Shown here: positions 8,093 to 16,421 of the stretch, piece after piece
Position numbering within the stretch: the first letter of the stretch is position 1
Layout of the letters: each line of letters opens with the position of its first letter
NCBI GenBank assembly: GCA_965200525.1
Contig: OZ241368.1
Span: 372,001-436,000 of the forward strand
Direction: 5' to 3'
Length of the DNA stretch: 64,000 nt
Source: JANNPJ01 sp965200525
GTDB lineage: Bacteria; Actinomycetota; Actinomycetes; Actinomycetales; Kineosporiaceae
Notes under the pieces: model-generated
Told to the model about the DNA's origin: nothing
Seen by the model: only the letters and a program-made list of their open reading frames with translations
Databases searched by the model: none
Translations under genes and position numbers: made by a program

Positions 8093-9409
8093 GTGAACGT
8101 CCCAAGCCAGGGCGTGCCTCAGTTCGTCTTCTCATACCTGGCACCACGGGTGCCGATGCTCATGGAGGGCCCGAGCAGGAGAATGGCGGACAATATGGCA
8201 AGCCTGATAAGCGCGGTACAAAACGAATTTTCGACAGACTTCGCCATGCTTTCAGCGAGCCAGAGGAAGAGTGCCGGGGGAAGCGCAGGCGGATTCGTCG
8301 GTTCGGCGCCAGGCGCGGTGACCGTGACATGCGGGACGAAAAACGCAGAACTTCGGATTCGGGCAGAGCGGTGGGACACCCGTCCGCCCTATCAGCGCGG
8401 CTGGGAGGACACCGACGAGTGGCCGTTCGAGGAGGTGCCCGGCGCAGGGCCGCTGATGTTGAACGGTTTCGATCCAGGGGAAGCGGCACTGGACATCGAG
8501 GGCCTCGGCCGCTCAAGGGTACTGGTCTATGCCCGAGGGCGGCATCGATATGGCTACTCGAGCGTCGTCGAGACCCCTTACCCTGAGGAATGGTTATTCC
8601 AGCTATTCCCAGACCCAGATCACCTGGATGCCCTTGCCAGTGACCCTCGCCGACTCAGCGGAGGCGCGCCTTTCACACCTCCCGAGCAGACCGGCTGGAA
8701 CGCTGCGATGCATGCTTGGACGCAGACCGGTTGGCACCACTACCTGCACTCATTTCCAGGCTACTACGAAACCCATCTGGCACTGTTAGTCCTCCAACAG
8801 CCGGCAACGCCAGATGAGATTGCCGCAACTGGGCTCCGATACCGCACCCCTCCTATTGACCCGTTCGACGATCCTCTCGCGGTCCATTTGCAGCCCCCTA
8901 TCCCCGCCGAAAAACGCGACAACGCCGGACTGATGAGCATGGCCGCTGGACAGGCCGAACTGCGACTCTCCCTGGCCGCCTTCGCCGGCGTGGAAGAAAT
9001 GACCACGATGGCCGACTTCATCCAGGCCCTTCAGAATCTCGGCCTGCTGTTTGAACTACCCGGCCCAAGAAAGGTTCTTGTCCCCAACGCCGTCCCCCGA
9101 ATGGTCTGGGACGTCGCGGACCTTTCCGAACGGCAACGCGATTCGTGCCGACTGCAGAGCGGCTACGCCGACTTCCGTCATGTCGCAGACGACATCGCCA
9201 ACCTTCTCGCGTGGGCACCCGACAATCACCTCACAGCGACACCGCGTCAGCTTGGGATCCGCTTGGCCATCGATCCACGCAAGATCCTCGGTGGGCTGGA
9301 CCTTCTCGTGATGACTCACGGTCTAGCTCCCCACCCCTACCCGCCTGACGTTCCGCGCGACGAACTGCTCGACCACCCGCTGGACGTGCGCCGGCGGACG
9401 CCGAAGTGA
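8093..9409 (+). CDS. Uncharacterised protein with a winged-helix-like C-terminal part (possibly DUF6042-like)
   Basis: About 438 residues, cytosolic. The middle has GWEDTDEWPF, an ALDIEGLGRSRVLVYARG strand pair and PEEWLFQLFP. The C-terminal half begins TGWHHYLHSFPGYYETHL and contains a helix-rich part (about 300-360) that could be a winged helix. It reminds me of the actinobacterial DUF6042 group, but I cannot confirm this. Codons are AT-richer than in the neighbours, especially in the first 300 bases, hinting at transfer. The start is uncertain: GTG 8093 gives the longest frame, while ATGs at 8156 and 8192 are alternatives. A good AGGAGG at 8021 points to a GTG at 8038 in another frame, so an indel near 8040-8090 is possible. 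Confidence 0.6.
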   Translation: MNVPSQGVPQFVFSYLAPRVPMLMEGPSRRMADNMASLISAVQNEFSTDFAMLSASQRKSAGGSAGGFVGSAPGAVTVTCGTKNAELRIRAERWDTRPPYQRGWEDTDEWPFEEVPGAGPLMLNGFDPGEAALDIEGLGRSRVLVYARGRHRYGYSSVVETPYPEEWLFQLFPDPDHLDALASDPRRLSGGAPFTPPEQTGWNAAMHAWTQTGWHHYLHSFPGYYETHLALLVLQQPATPDEIAATGLRYRTPPIDPFDDPLAVHLQPPIPAEKRDNAGLMSMAAGQAELRLSLAAFAGVEEMTTMADFIQALQNLGLLFELPGPRKVLVPNAVPRMVWDVADLSERQRDSCRLQSGYADFRHVADDIANLLAWAPDNHLTATPRQLGIRLAIDPRKILGGLDLLVMTHGLAPHPYPPDVPRDELLDHPLDVRRRTPK

Positions 9410-9488
9410 GCTGAAGACCCACTATCTGATCGGTCGGTGGCTGACTTCCTCCATTGGCCAGGCTTTTAGCCGCGACTAACTCGACTAC

Positions 9489-10259
9489 CTACGTGGACAG
9501 GGTGAGGATCTGGGCTCCGTCGTCCGTGATAGCGATGGTGTGTTCGCTGTGCGCGGTCCGGCAGCCGGTCTTGCTCTTGAGCGTCCAGCCGTCGGCGTCC
9601 GTGACCAGCTCGGCGGTGTCGGCCATCACCCACGGCTCCAGGGCCAGCACCAGCCCGGGGCGCAGGGTGTAGCCGCGACCGGGCCGGCCGTTGTTCGCGA
9701 TGTGCGGGTCCTGGTGCATGGTCGATCCGACGCCGTGGCCGCCGAACTGGGTGTTGATCGGGTAGCCGGCCTCGGACAGCACCACGCCGATGGCATGGGA
9801 GAGGTCGCCGACCCGAGCTCCCGGGCCGGCCGCGGCGATCCCGGCGACCAGGGCGCGCTCGGTCGCGTCGATCAGGGCCAGGCTCTCCGCCGGCTGGGTG
9901 TCGCCGACGACGAAGCTGATGGCCGAGTCGGCGACCACCCCGCTGAGGGAGACGGCCAGGTCGAGCGAAAGCAGATCGCCGTCGGCCAGGGTGTAGTCGT
10001 AGGGCATGCCGTGCAGCACGGCATCGTTGACCGACGTGCAGATGTAGTGGCCGAACGGCCCGCGCCCGAACGACGGTTCATAGTCGACGTAGCACGACAC
10101 GGCACCCGCCTCGATGATCATGGCCTTGGCCCAGCGGTCGATGTCCTGCAGGTTGGTGCCCACCTCGCTGCGGCCCTTGAGCTCCTGCAGGATGCCGGCG
10201 ACCAGGGCGCCGGTCTGACCGGCCCGGGCCAGCTCGGTGGGGTTCAGGATCTCGATCAT
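9489..10259 (-). CDS. map: Methionine aminopeptidase, type I
   Basis: 256 residues, full length for the family. It removes the initiator Met from new proteins in the cytosol. The five metal ligands are in their canonical places: D100 (LSLDLA), D111 (VADSAIS), H175 (GGHGVG), E208 (LALEPW) and E239 (SEHTIA). It is divergent from a small XRE regulator with only 63 bases between the start codons. It lacks the N-terminal zinc-finger/SH3 linker seen in some actinobacterial MetAPs. It is likely a second, regulated copy, because the essential map usually sits beside secY/adk. Confidence 0.93.
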   Translation of the reverse strand: MIEILNPTELARAGQTGALVAGILQELKGRSEVGTNLQDIDRWAKAMIIEAGAVSCYVDYEPSFGRGPFGHYICTSVNDAVLHGMPYDYTLADGDLLSLDLAVSLSGVVADSAISFVVGDTQPAESLALIDATERALVAGIAAAGPGARVGDLSHAIGVVLSEAGYPINTQFGGHGVGSTMHQDPHIANNGRPGRGYTLRPGLVLALEPWVMADTAELVTDADGWTLKSKTGCRTAHSEHTIAITDDGAQILTLST

Positions 10260-10284
10260 GCCGCGCCCTCTCGTGTACCAATAA

Positions 10285-10316
10285 CTATCCCGGTAATGCT
10301 ATCCCGGTATTACTAT
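10285..10316. promoter_or_regulatory. Direct-repeat operator and leaderless promoter between map and the XRE gene
   Basis: CTATCCCGGTA occurs at 10285-10295 and again at 10299-10309 (period 14), and a partial third CTATC begins at 10313. TACTAT (10311-10316) stands six bases before the ATG at 10323. The repeats would let the XRE protein cover both divergent promoters. Confidence 0.6.
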
Positions 10317-10322
10317 CGGAGC

Positions 10323-10625
10323 ATGGTCAGGTTGCCACTCACCCCCGCGGAGGTCGAGCGCGGCCAGCGCCTCGGGGCCCTGCTGCGCCGGGCCCGGGCC
10401 GAGCGCTCGATGCTGTCGACGGCGCTGGCGGCGCGCGTCTCTCCCGAGACCCTGCGCAAGATCGAGTCGGGCCGGGTCGCGACGCCGGCCTTCTCGACCA
10501 TCGCCGCGATCGCCGACGTCCTGGGCCTGTCGCTCGATGCGGTATGGGGCGAGATCAACCAGGGCGAACCCGGGGCCGACCCGGCCGCCTCCGCGCATCT
10601 GGCTCGCGAGCAACTGGCGTCGTAG
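10323..10625 (+). CDS. Small XRE-family helix-turn-helix regulator
   Basis: 100 residues. The helix-turn-helix lies at about 16-75 (GALLRRARAERSMLSTALAARVSPETLRKIESGRVATP... LSLDAVW). There is no separate ligand domain, only a short tail. It probably acts as a dimer on the direct repeats in front of it and so controls itself and the divergent methionine aminopeptidase gene. No ribosome-binding site is visible; the TACTAT box six bases upstream implies a leaderless mRNA. Confidence 0.88.
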   Translation: MVRLPLTPAEVERGQRLGALLRRARAERSMLSTALAARVSPETLRKIESGRVATPAFSTIAAIADVLGLSLDAVWGEINQGEPGADPAASAHLAREQLAS

Positions 10626-10891
10626 GCCCGCGGCTTGCTGCGGGAAGCGCACCCGCAGCGCGCGCCGCGGTGATCCGGGCGGGCACCTGCGGTACCGATA
10701 CCGGCATTGCGCCATGGCGCTGAAATACAGGTGCCGCACTGCTCGGGTATCTTCAGCATGAACCCGTTCAGAGAATGCCTGGACGTCGGCTCGATCGTCG
10801 GCCTCTTGGTGGGAGAAGCCTCGATCCATCGGACCCGCGCCTGCCCTGAGTTGCCTTTAGGGCCGCGAGGATCCCCGACAGAAAGCCGCAG

Positions 10892-12139
10892 ATGACCGCT
10901 GACAATCATGCATCCCAGGCCGGCGTTGTGGACGAGCAGGTCATGCTGACCGTTCGACTCGCTCTCAAGCCGGGCGCTCAGGCCGAGATGAACAAGGCGC
11001 TCGAGCGCCTTGTCGAAGCGACCCGGCAGGACCGTGGAGTCGTCCGCTTCGAAGTCGGCGTCGATCCGGCCGATGACACCCGGGTGGTCGGATACGAGAT
11101 CTGGGAGTCACAGGATGCGCTGGACGAGCACGCGGCGAAGGATCACACGAAGAACTTCGTAGCCACCGCCCGCGACCTGGTGGCGGATCCGACCGAGCCA
11201 CTGCAGGTCGAGCGCTGGCAACCGATCGGCCGCGAGAGCCCGGCCGCGTACGCCGAGGCCGGTGACGCGCTCCGAGCGCCCGCTGACCTGCCCCCCGGAT
11301 TTCGGAGCGAGAAGCGAGCCATCGGCGACACCACGGTGCACTACGTCATCGGCGGCTCGGGTCCTCTCATCGTCCTGCTGCACGGCTTCCCGAACACCTG
11401 GTACGCCTGGCGAGACGTGATGACGCTGCTGGCACCCACCATGACCGTTCTCGCCGTCGATCTTCGCGGCCTCGGCGACTCGGACGCCGGAGACCTGCCC
11501 AACGACGTCCCGACCGACGCCCAGGATCTCGCGCTCCTCCTGGACGAGATCGACGTCGGCCCGGCCCTTGTCGTCGGGCAGGACTGGGGTGGTTCGACGG
11601 CCTTCGCCTTCGCGGCCGCTCACCCTGAGGCCACCCGAGCCTTGGTCGTCATCGAAGCCGTGCCCACGGGCACCTGGACGGACGTCACCGCGACAACCCC
11701 GTGGTTCGTGGGCTTTCACCAGGTCCCCGATCTGCCCGAGCAGATGGTCCGCGGCCGGGAACGGGTCTACCTGGACTGGTTCTACCGGGCGTACTCCGCG
11801 ACCCCAGGAGTGCCCGACCAGCAGGCTGTCGATGAGTACTTGCGGACGTACTCTCGCCCCGGCGTCATGGCCTCAGCCCTGGAGCGCTACCGCGCCATCG
11901 AACGCGAGATCGAACACAACACGCGCTACCTTCCCAACGCTATGGCCGTGCCGGTTCTCGCTGTCGGCGCCGAGCATTCCTTCGGCGACGCCGTCGCCGA
12001 GAACCTTCGCCAGGCAGCCTCAAACGTCCAGGCAGTGCTTATCGATGGCTGCGGACACTACGTCAGCGAAGAACGACCGGACCAGCTGGCCGGCATCCTG
12101 CAGCGCTTCTCCGACGAGAACGCCGAGCTCCAGCCCTGA
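10892..12139 (+). CDS. Fusion of an antibiotic-biosynthesis-type monooxygenase domain and an epoxide-hydrolase-like alpha/beta hydrolase
   Basis: 415 residues. Residues about 16-110 form an ABM (dimeric ferredoxin-like) domain: LTVRLALKPG, GVVRFEVGVD, YEIWESQDALDEH. Residues about 135-410 form an alpha/beta hydrolase with the oxyanion motif HGFPNTW (H164), the nucleophile elbow VGQDWGG (D231) and the terminal His in DGCGHYVSE. Asp as nucleophile points to an epoxide hydrolase or haloalkane dehalogenase. The pairing suggests an oxidation step and a hydrolysis step on the same aromatic or quinone-type substrate, but this is inference. It appears to be a single-gene unit. Confidence 0.88.
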   Translation: MTADNHASQAGVVDEQVMLTVRLALKPGAQAEMNKALERLVEATRQDRGVVRFEVGVDPADDTRVVGYEIWESQDALDEHAAKDHTKNFVATARDLVADPTEPLQVERWQPIGRESPAAYAEAGDALRAPADLPPGFRSEKRAIGDTTVHYVIGGSGPLIVLLHGFPNTWYAWRDVMTLLAPTMTVLAVDLRGLGDSDAGDLPNDVPTDAQDLALLLDEIDVGPALVVGQDWGGSTAFAFAAAHPEATRALVVIEAVPTGTWTDVTATTPWFVGFHQVPDLPEQMVRGRERVYLDWFYRAYSATPGVPDQQAVDEYLRTYSRPGVMASALERYRAIEREIEHNTRYLPNAMAVPVLAVGAEHSFGDAVAENLRQAASNVQAVLIDGCGHYVSEERPDQLAGILQRFSDENAELQP

Positions 12140-12370
12140 TCCCGTTTCGCCAACCCCACATCCGGCACAGATCGCGGCCCGCCGCCCCGGACTCCATCTT
12201 GAAATCCAGCCGACCCACGGAGCCGTCCGCGTCTTTGAGTCGTTCCAAGTCGCGAGCCCGGGACTTCACCGGCACCAGAGTGGTTCAGAGCCACCGGATG
12301 CTCGGCCTGCTGGCAGTTTCATGGGCAAGGCCTGCGCAGCCACCGGACCGTTCGTCTTCATACGACGCCC

Positions 12371-12925
12371 TCAAGACGATGAGCGGCTCGCGGCTGTGGG
12401 CGGCTGATCGGACAGCAGGCTGATACGTCGTTCAAGCCGGCCGGGCAGGATCAGGGTATAGATCAGGAAGCCCGTGAACATGAGGACTGCCAGCCACCAC
12501 CAGGGTGAGGAAAAGATCGCCATCGCGAGGTAGGCGAGCGATGCGAGTCCGAAGAAGGTCAGGTTCAGGTTGCGTTTGCGGCGCAGCTCATCAAGGCGAT
12601 AGGCGGCCAGATTCCGGGCTGCCGCGCGCCGGCGGGGATCAGTAGGCACGGGACCGCGGCCGGCGGCCCGGGCGACCTCGACCATCTCGTGGGGGTCGTC
12701 CACGTCGGCCGCCGCACGCGCCCGGTCGTTCGTCCGCGCGAGGATCGGTCCCATGGCCAGGCCGAAAACGAGGCCGGCCACTATCGCGCTGATGATGAAC
12801 CCGGCCGCGCCGCCGTAGGCCTCGGGGTCGCTCACTCGGGTGAAGACGGCCATGAAGATTCCGAAGAACGTGCCCGTGATCAGGGACAGCACCCACCATG
12901 GAGCTGCGACCAGGCGAGACCTCAT
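12371..12925 (-). CDS. Four-helix membrane protein of unknown function
   Basis: 184 residues. Two N-terminal membrane helices (WWVLSLITGTFFGIFMAVF and AAGFIISAIVAGLVFGLAMG) are followed by a charged cytosolic stretch with DPHEMVEVARAAGRGPVP. Two more helices (FFGLASLAYLAMAIFSS and WWWLAVLMFTGFLIYTLI) lie near the C-terminus. There are no catalytic motifs. ATG 12925 is chosen because the first helix begins directly after it and GATGAT lies six bases upstream, near-matching the leaderless promoter pattern of the window. Confidence 0.75.
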   Translation of the reverse strand: MRSRLVAAPWWVLSLITGTFFGIFMAVFTRVSDPEAYGGAAGFIISAIVAGLVFGLAMGPILARTNDRARAAADVDDPHEMVEVARAAGRGPVPTDPRRRAAARNLAAYRLDELRRKRNLNLTFFGLASLAYLAMAIFSSPWWWLAVLMFTGFLIYTLILPGRLERRISLLSDQPPTAASRSSS

Positions 12926-13294
12926 GTGGTGATCATCGCCGTCCGCAGCCCGCACCGCGACCGGAACCTCACGGGCACCACATGATGCTCCACCAGCAGG
13001 AAGGCTTCTCGGAGCGGGGGACATGCCGGTGCCCCACGTTGTGCCCAACGACGAAGCCACCGCCACGGCCCACCTGACGGTCGCCGCCGAACATCCAGCC
13101 CCGCGGCCCCGCCATGGCGGCCAGCTCGACGGCGACGTTCAACACAGCAACACCGAGGCACACGCATGCCAGACAGCGAGTGCCGCGTCCGGAGGCCGGT
13201 ACTCCGGCCCTCCTCTAGCTTCTTGAGCACGCAGTGGGTATCCCGATCGTCGTCATGCGTGTCTCTATTTGCCCGGGGGTCCTACGTTTGTTCC
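12926..13294. other. Divergent intergenic region without a supportable gene
   Basis: 370 bases between two membrane-protein genes. Open frames here lack ribosome-binding sites and recognisable domains. TACGTT at 13283-13288 is the likely -10 box of the following gene. Confidence 0.45.
13283..13288 (+). promoter_or_regulatory. -10 box of the membrane protein gene at 13295 (leaderless)
   Basis: TACGTT, six bases before ATG 13295; no ribosome-binding site. Confidence 0.55.
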
Positions 13295-13966
13295 ATGAAC
13301 CGCTCCATGACCCGGCCGCGTCCGGGCTATGTGGTGGACGATGATGCCCCCCGTCGGGGACGTCGCCGGTTAAGGCGAGCCCTGGTCGTGCTGGCCGGCC
13401 TGCTTCTGGTGGCGCCTTTGGTGGGCCGACTCGACCCTGGCGGTTTGCTCATTTTCGATCAGGTGCTGGGGCATCCGTTCATCTTCGGATGCACCGCGAT
13501 GAGCCTGCTCGTAGTTGCTGCCGGGCTCGGTCTGCGCAAGACGTCGTCCCGACGCCGGGTGGCTGGACTGCTCGCAGTCATGGTGTTGGGGTGCATAGCG
13601 CTGCTGGACGCCGCAGCGTCCGGAGTGCTGTCCGACCTCGACAACGGAACCCATGTGACCAACAGTGCCCCTGCACCGCAGGGAAAGCCGTATCGGGTCA
13701 TCATGATCAGGAGAGACAACGTGTCGGACCCGATTGAGACCGTCCTGATCCGGCAGGACCACGGCCTGCTGACCAGACAATGGGTGGCAGCCTGCGAAGG
13801 TGCTTACGACCTGAAGGCTGCCTCCTGGGTCGGCCCGGATCAGTTGACGATCACCCTCCAGGACGACTTCGACAAACACCGGAACGGCGAAACGTTCGTC
13901 ATCAAAGTCAATCCCAGCAGCGGTCGACCGCAGATGCGCACAGACAGCGATCTGAACTGCCTGTAG
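13295..13966 (+). CDS. Membrane protein with extracytoplasmic C-terminal domain, unknown function
   Basis: 223 residues. A basic N-terminus (RRGRRRLRR) precedes three hydrophobic segments (ALVVLAGLLLVAPLVG, FIFGCTAMSLLVVAAGLGL, VAGLLAVMVLGCIALLDAAA). A soluble domain of about 110 residues containing VIMIRRDNV, QWVAACEGAYDLKAASWVGP and TFVIKVNPSSGRP follows. No family was recognised. The ATG at 13295 has no ribosome-binding site but a TACGTT six bases before it, so a leaderless mRNA is likely. The frame is open upstream to 13166, but that part does not look coding. Confidence 0.72.
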   Translation: MNRSMTRPRPGYVVDDDAPRRGRRRLRRALVVLAGLLLVAPLVGRLDPGGLLIFDQVLGHPFIFGCTAMSLLVVAAGLGLRKTSSRRRVAGLLAVMVLGCIALLDAAASGVLSDLDNGTHVTNSAPAPQGKPYRVIMIRRDNVSDPIETVLIRQDHGLLTRQWVAACEGAYDLKAASWVGPDQLTITLQDDFDKHRNGETFVIKVNPSSGRPQMRTDSDLNCL

Positions 13967-14365
13967 GTACCACGGACTGCTTCAATCGGCGCTCCTCGGG
14001 CACCTCCGACGAAGATTCGCAGCGGCGGTGTGGAGGATCCCACGCTGAAGTTCTCCCGGGCTGATAAACCTCGAACCTCGACGGCGTAGCCACCGACGAT
14101 CTCATGGAGTCGCCCGACTGTGCCCGAACAGCCCTGGTTGGGATACGTCGGTTAACAGGGGGGCTTGGGTGACTGGCGCGAGGAACCACCTGCTGACCTG
14201 CTGGCCGAGTCCGACTGGCCCCGCCCGCCGTGGGCTTGGCCCTCCCAGGTTGCCGAATGGCGACTCTCGAGCACGGCGGATTTACTTGGCCCGAGCACGG
14301 GTCCGAGGCCTGGGCGAAGCACGCCTCACCGATCCGTGGTGGGGCTCGACGACGGGCGAGCGATC
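13967..14365. other. Intergenic stretch, nothing recognised
   Basis: About 400 bases. The frame of the cupin gene stays open from 14165, but the extension is Pro/Arg/Ser-rich without domain features. No repeats or terminator hairpin were identified with confidence. Confidence 0.4.
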
Positions 14366-14710
14366 ATGAACGAGCACGTGTGGGAGCGTGGGAATGCTAC
14401 CGAGGACAGAGACGACAAAGGCTGGATTCTGGGCCAATTCGTCCCTGACACCGATTCGCTGACCCACACCGGCGATGTGGAGATCAAGTGGGCTGATCAC
14501 GCCCCCGGGCAGTCCCAGAGCGAGTGGCAGTCGGCCAGCGGCACGTCGATCAGCATCCTCATCAGCGGCGCGATCACCGTCTCGTTTCACGACGGGTCGG
14601 TCGACCTCACACGACAGGGCGACTACGTCATGTGGCCCGCCGGGGTCGAACACCGCTGGCACACCTCCCAGGCCACCAGGGTCCTCACCGTTCGCTGGCC
14701 CTCCGCCTGA
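14366..14710 (+). CDS. Cupin-domain protein
   Basis: 114 residues. A single small beta barrel with GTSISILISGAITVSFHDGS and then GDYVMWPAGVEHRWHTSQ, the second cupin motif with its His. The first motif is weak (few His), so metal binding is doubtful. Such proteins bind small molecules or act as simple sugar/acid isomerases; the role is unknown here. ATG 14366 fits the domain boundary. The 97-residue gene that follows after 30 bases is probably co-transcribed. Confidence 0.8.
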   Translation: MNEHVWERGNATEDRDDKGWILGQFVPDTDSLTHTGDVEIKWADHAPGQSQSEWQSASGTSISILISGAITVSFHDGSVDLTRQGDYVMWPAGVEHRWHTSQATRVLTVRWPSA

Positions 14711-14740
14711 CACCGACGAATTGACCGAAAGAAGGCACCC

Positions 14741-15034
14741 ATGGCCACCAGCTACGAAGCACGTGTGCGGCTGACCCCCGTCGACGTCCCGCCCGAGCGC
14801 GAGCCCGCACTGATCGCTCTGATCGAACAGAACCTGCCCGAGAAAGCGCGAGTGAGCACCGATCGCGACGAGCAGGGCCAGCTCGTGATCCTGGTGTCAC
14901 TGGCCTACGTGGCCGCCGACACCTCCGAGGTCCAGGTGGCCGCGAAGGACTCCGTGCAACTGGCCGTCGATCGGGCCGGGCTCAGTGAGCAGGCGGCCCT
15001 TCTGGACGACATCGACGTGCGGGCGAGCAGCTGA
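14741..15034 (+). CDS. Small hypothetical protein
   Basis: 97 residues with a clear AAAGAAGG ribosome-binding site before the ATG. It has an acidic, mixed alpha/beta composition (YEARVRLTPVDVPPER... VILVSLAYVAADTSEVQVAAKDSV...), no Cys, no membrane segment and no recognised family. It follows the cupin gene closely, probably in one operon. Confidence 0.7.
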   Translation: MATSYEARVRLTPVDVPPEREPALIALIEQNLPEKARVSTDRDEQGQLVILVSLAYVAADTSEVQVAAKDSVQLAVDRAGLSEQAALLDDIDVRASS

Positions 15035-15232
15035 GCGGGATGGAGTAGCCCACCGGTACCTCACCGTGCGGGGTCCTGGTGGTCAGGAGCATGGATCGAA
15101 GATCCGAGAGGCCACCCGCCACGGGGACGAACAAGATCGGTATCCAGCAAAGCCGGGCAACCTGCGCGATCACCCTCGGCGTTGTTCCCGTGAGCCGCAG
15201 CACTGGTGCCAGGGCCGGGCCGCGCAATCAGC

Positions 15233-15727
15233 TCAGCCCAGACGCTGGAACTCGATCGACACCCCGTCGTTGCCCGTGGTGATGATGTCGCCGCTCGCCA
15301 GCTTCGTGGCGCCCCGCACCTGCGCCGTACCCACCCATGTTCCGTTGGCGGAGCCCAGGTCCTCCACGAACACCGACGTGTCGTCGGCCGAGATGGCGAA
15401 GTGGATGCGGGAGGCGGTCACTCCGGGGTGGACGATCTCGTTGAGGTCCGCCCGACCGGCGGTCATCCGCGTGTGGGGGGCGACAAAGATCTTGGACCGG
15501 GTCGCTGGATCACCGGTCTCGACGATGAGCACGCCGAGCGCGAACTGGCGGGCGAAATTCTGAGCAGCGGCCGCGTCGGTCGAGACCAGATCGGCATACT
15601 TTCCGGCCGCCTCGAGCTGCCAACGCCGGGCCTCCTGGCGGGCCGCGAACCTGGCCGTGGCGTAGGCGGTGACCACGCTGACGCCGCCGCCGGCTACAGC
15701 GCCCAGCCCGATGGCGGCACCGTCCAT
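15233..15727 (-). CDS. FHA-domain protein with N-terminal membrane helix
   Basis: 164 residues. The N-terminal helix IGLGAVAGGGVSVVTAYATA (about 5-25) anchors it. A short helical linker leads to a forkhead-associated domain (about 75-160) with GRADLNEIVHPGVTASRIHF, VEDLGSANGTWV and GDIITTGNDGVSIEF. FHA domains read phospho-threonine, so partners are likely substrates of Ser/Thr kinases such as the one at 1223. The first conserved FHA Arg is recognisable and SRIHF stands for the usual SRxHA. A TAGAAT box lies exactly six bases before the ATG, indicating a leaderless transcript. Confidence 0.85.
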   Translation of the reverse strand: MDGAAIGLGAVAGGGVSVVTAYATARFAARQEARRWQLEAAGKYADLVSTDAAAAQNFARQFALGVLIVETGDPATRSKIFVAPHTRMTAGRADLNEIVHPGVTASRIHFAISADDTSVFVEDLGSANGTWVGTAQVRGATKLASGDIITTGNDGVSIEFQRLG

Positions 15728-15733
15728 GACGGG

Positions 15734-15739
15734 ATTCTA
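15734..15739 (-). promoter_or_regulatory. -10 box of the FHA gene (leaderless)
   Basis: TAGAAT read on the minus strand, six bases before the ATG at 15727; no ribosome-binding site is present. Confidence 0.6.
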
Positions 15740-15891
15740 CGATGGTTGTTCCGTCTCAGGACACGAAACGCATCGCCCGAGTCGGGCCTGTCCAGAGGTG
15801 TTCGAGCGGGCAACCTCCGGGGCCGATACCGGCGTTGTTCCTGTGAGGGCCACAGCACGTGGTGCGGGGCCGGATCGAACGGGGTGGCGCG

Positions 15892-16421
15892 ATGGACGAC
15901 GACGAGGCGGACTTCGGGGAGTTCGTCACCACCCGCTGGGCGTCCCTGGTCTCCACCGCCTTCCTTATCACCACCGACGCCGGCCTCGCCGAGGACTGCG
16001 TCCAGGAGGCGATGACCCGCGTTCACCGGCACTGGCACCGCGTCCGCCAGGACGGCAACCCGGCCGCCTACGCCCACCGGGCGGTGCTGAACGCCGCGCT
16101 GTCCTGGCGCCGGCGCCGGCGGATCCAGGAGGTGCCGCTGAACCTGATCGACCAGGACCGGTCCGCCAGTGAACCGGTCGACCAGGGGCTGGGCGACGTG
16201 GACGAGGCCCTGCTGGTCGCCCTGCGGTCGTTGCCGCCGATGATGCGCGCGACCGTCGCCCTGCGCTACCTGGAGGACCGCTCCGAGGCCGAGACCGCGC
16301 GCCTGTTGGTTGTTCGGTCGGAACGGTCAAGAGCTCGGGCAGCAAGGGAGTGGCCCGGCTGCGGGCAGCGCTCGCCAGGCCGGCGACGTCCCCCAGTTCT
16401 GACGAAGGAGCACGCTCATGA
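15892..16421 (+). pseudogene. SigE-family ECF RNA polymerase sigma factor, frameshifted in region 4
   Basis: The first 138 codons encode a SigE-family ECF sigma: FVTTRWASLVSTAFLIT, DCVQEAMTRVHRHW (region 2) and LPPMMRATVALRYLEDRSEAETARLL (region 4 start). The frame then breaks at 16308-16309. With one extra G the protein continues GCSVGTVKSSGSKGVARLRA, the missing helix-turn-helix, and ends at a TGA overlapping the ATG of the next gene (ATGA, 16418-16421). That overlap is typical of sigma/anti-sigma pairs and supports the corrected frame. As written, the frame runs on to 16995 as nonsense over the partner gene. It could be a real mutation or a missed base in a G run. Confidence 0.85.
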
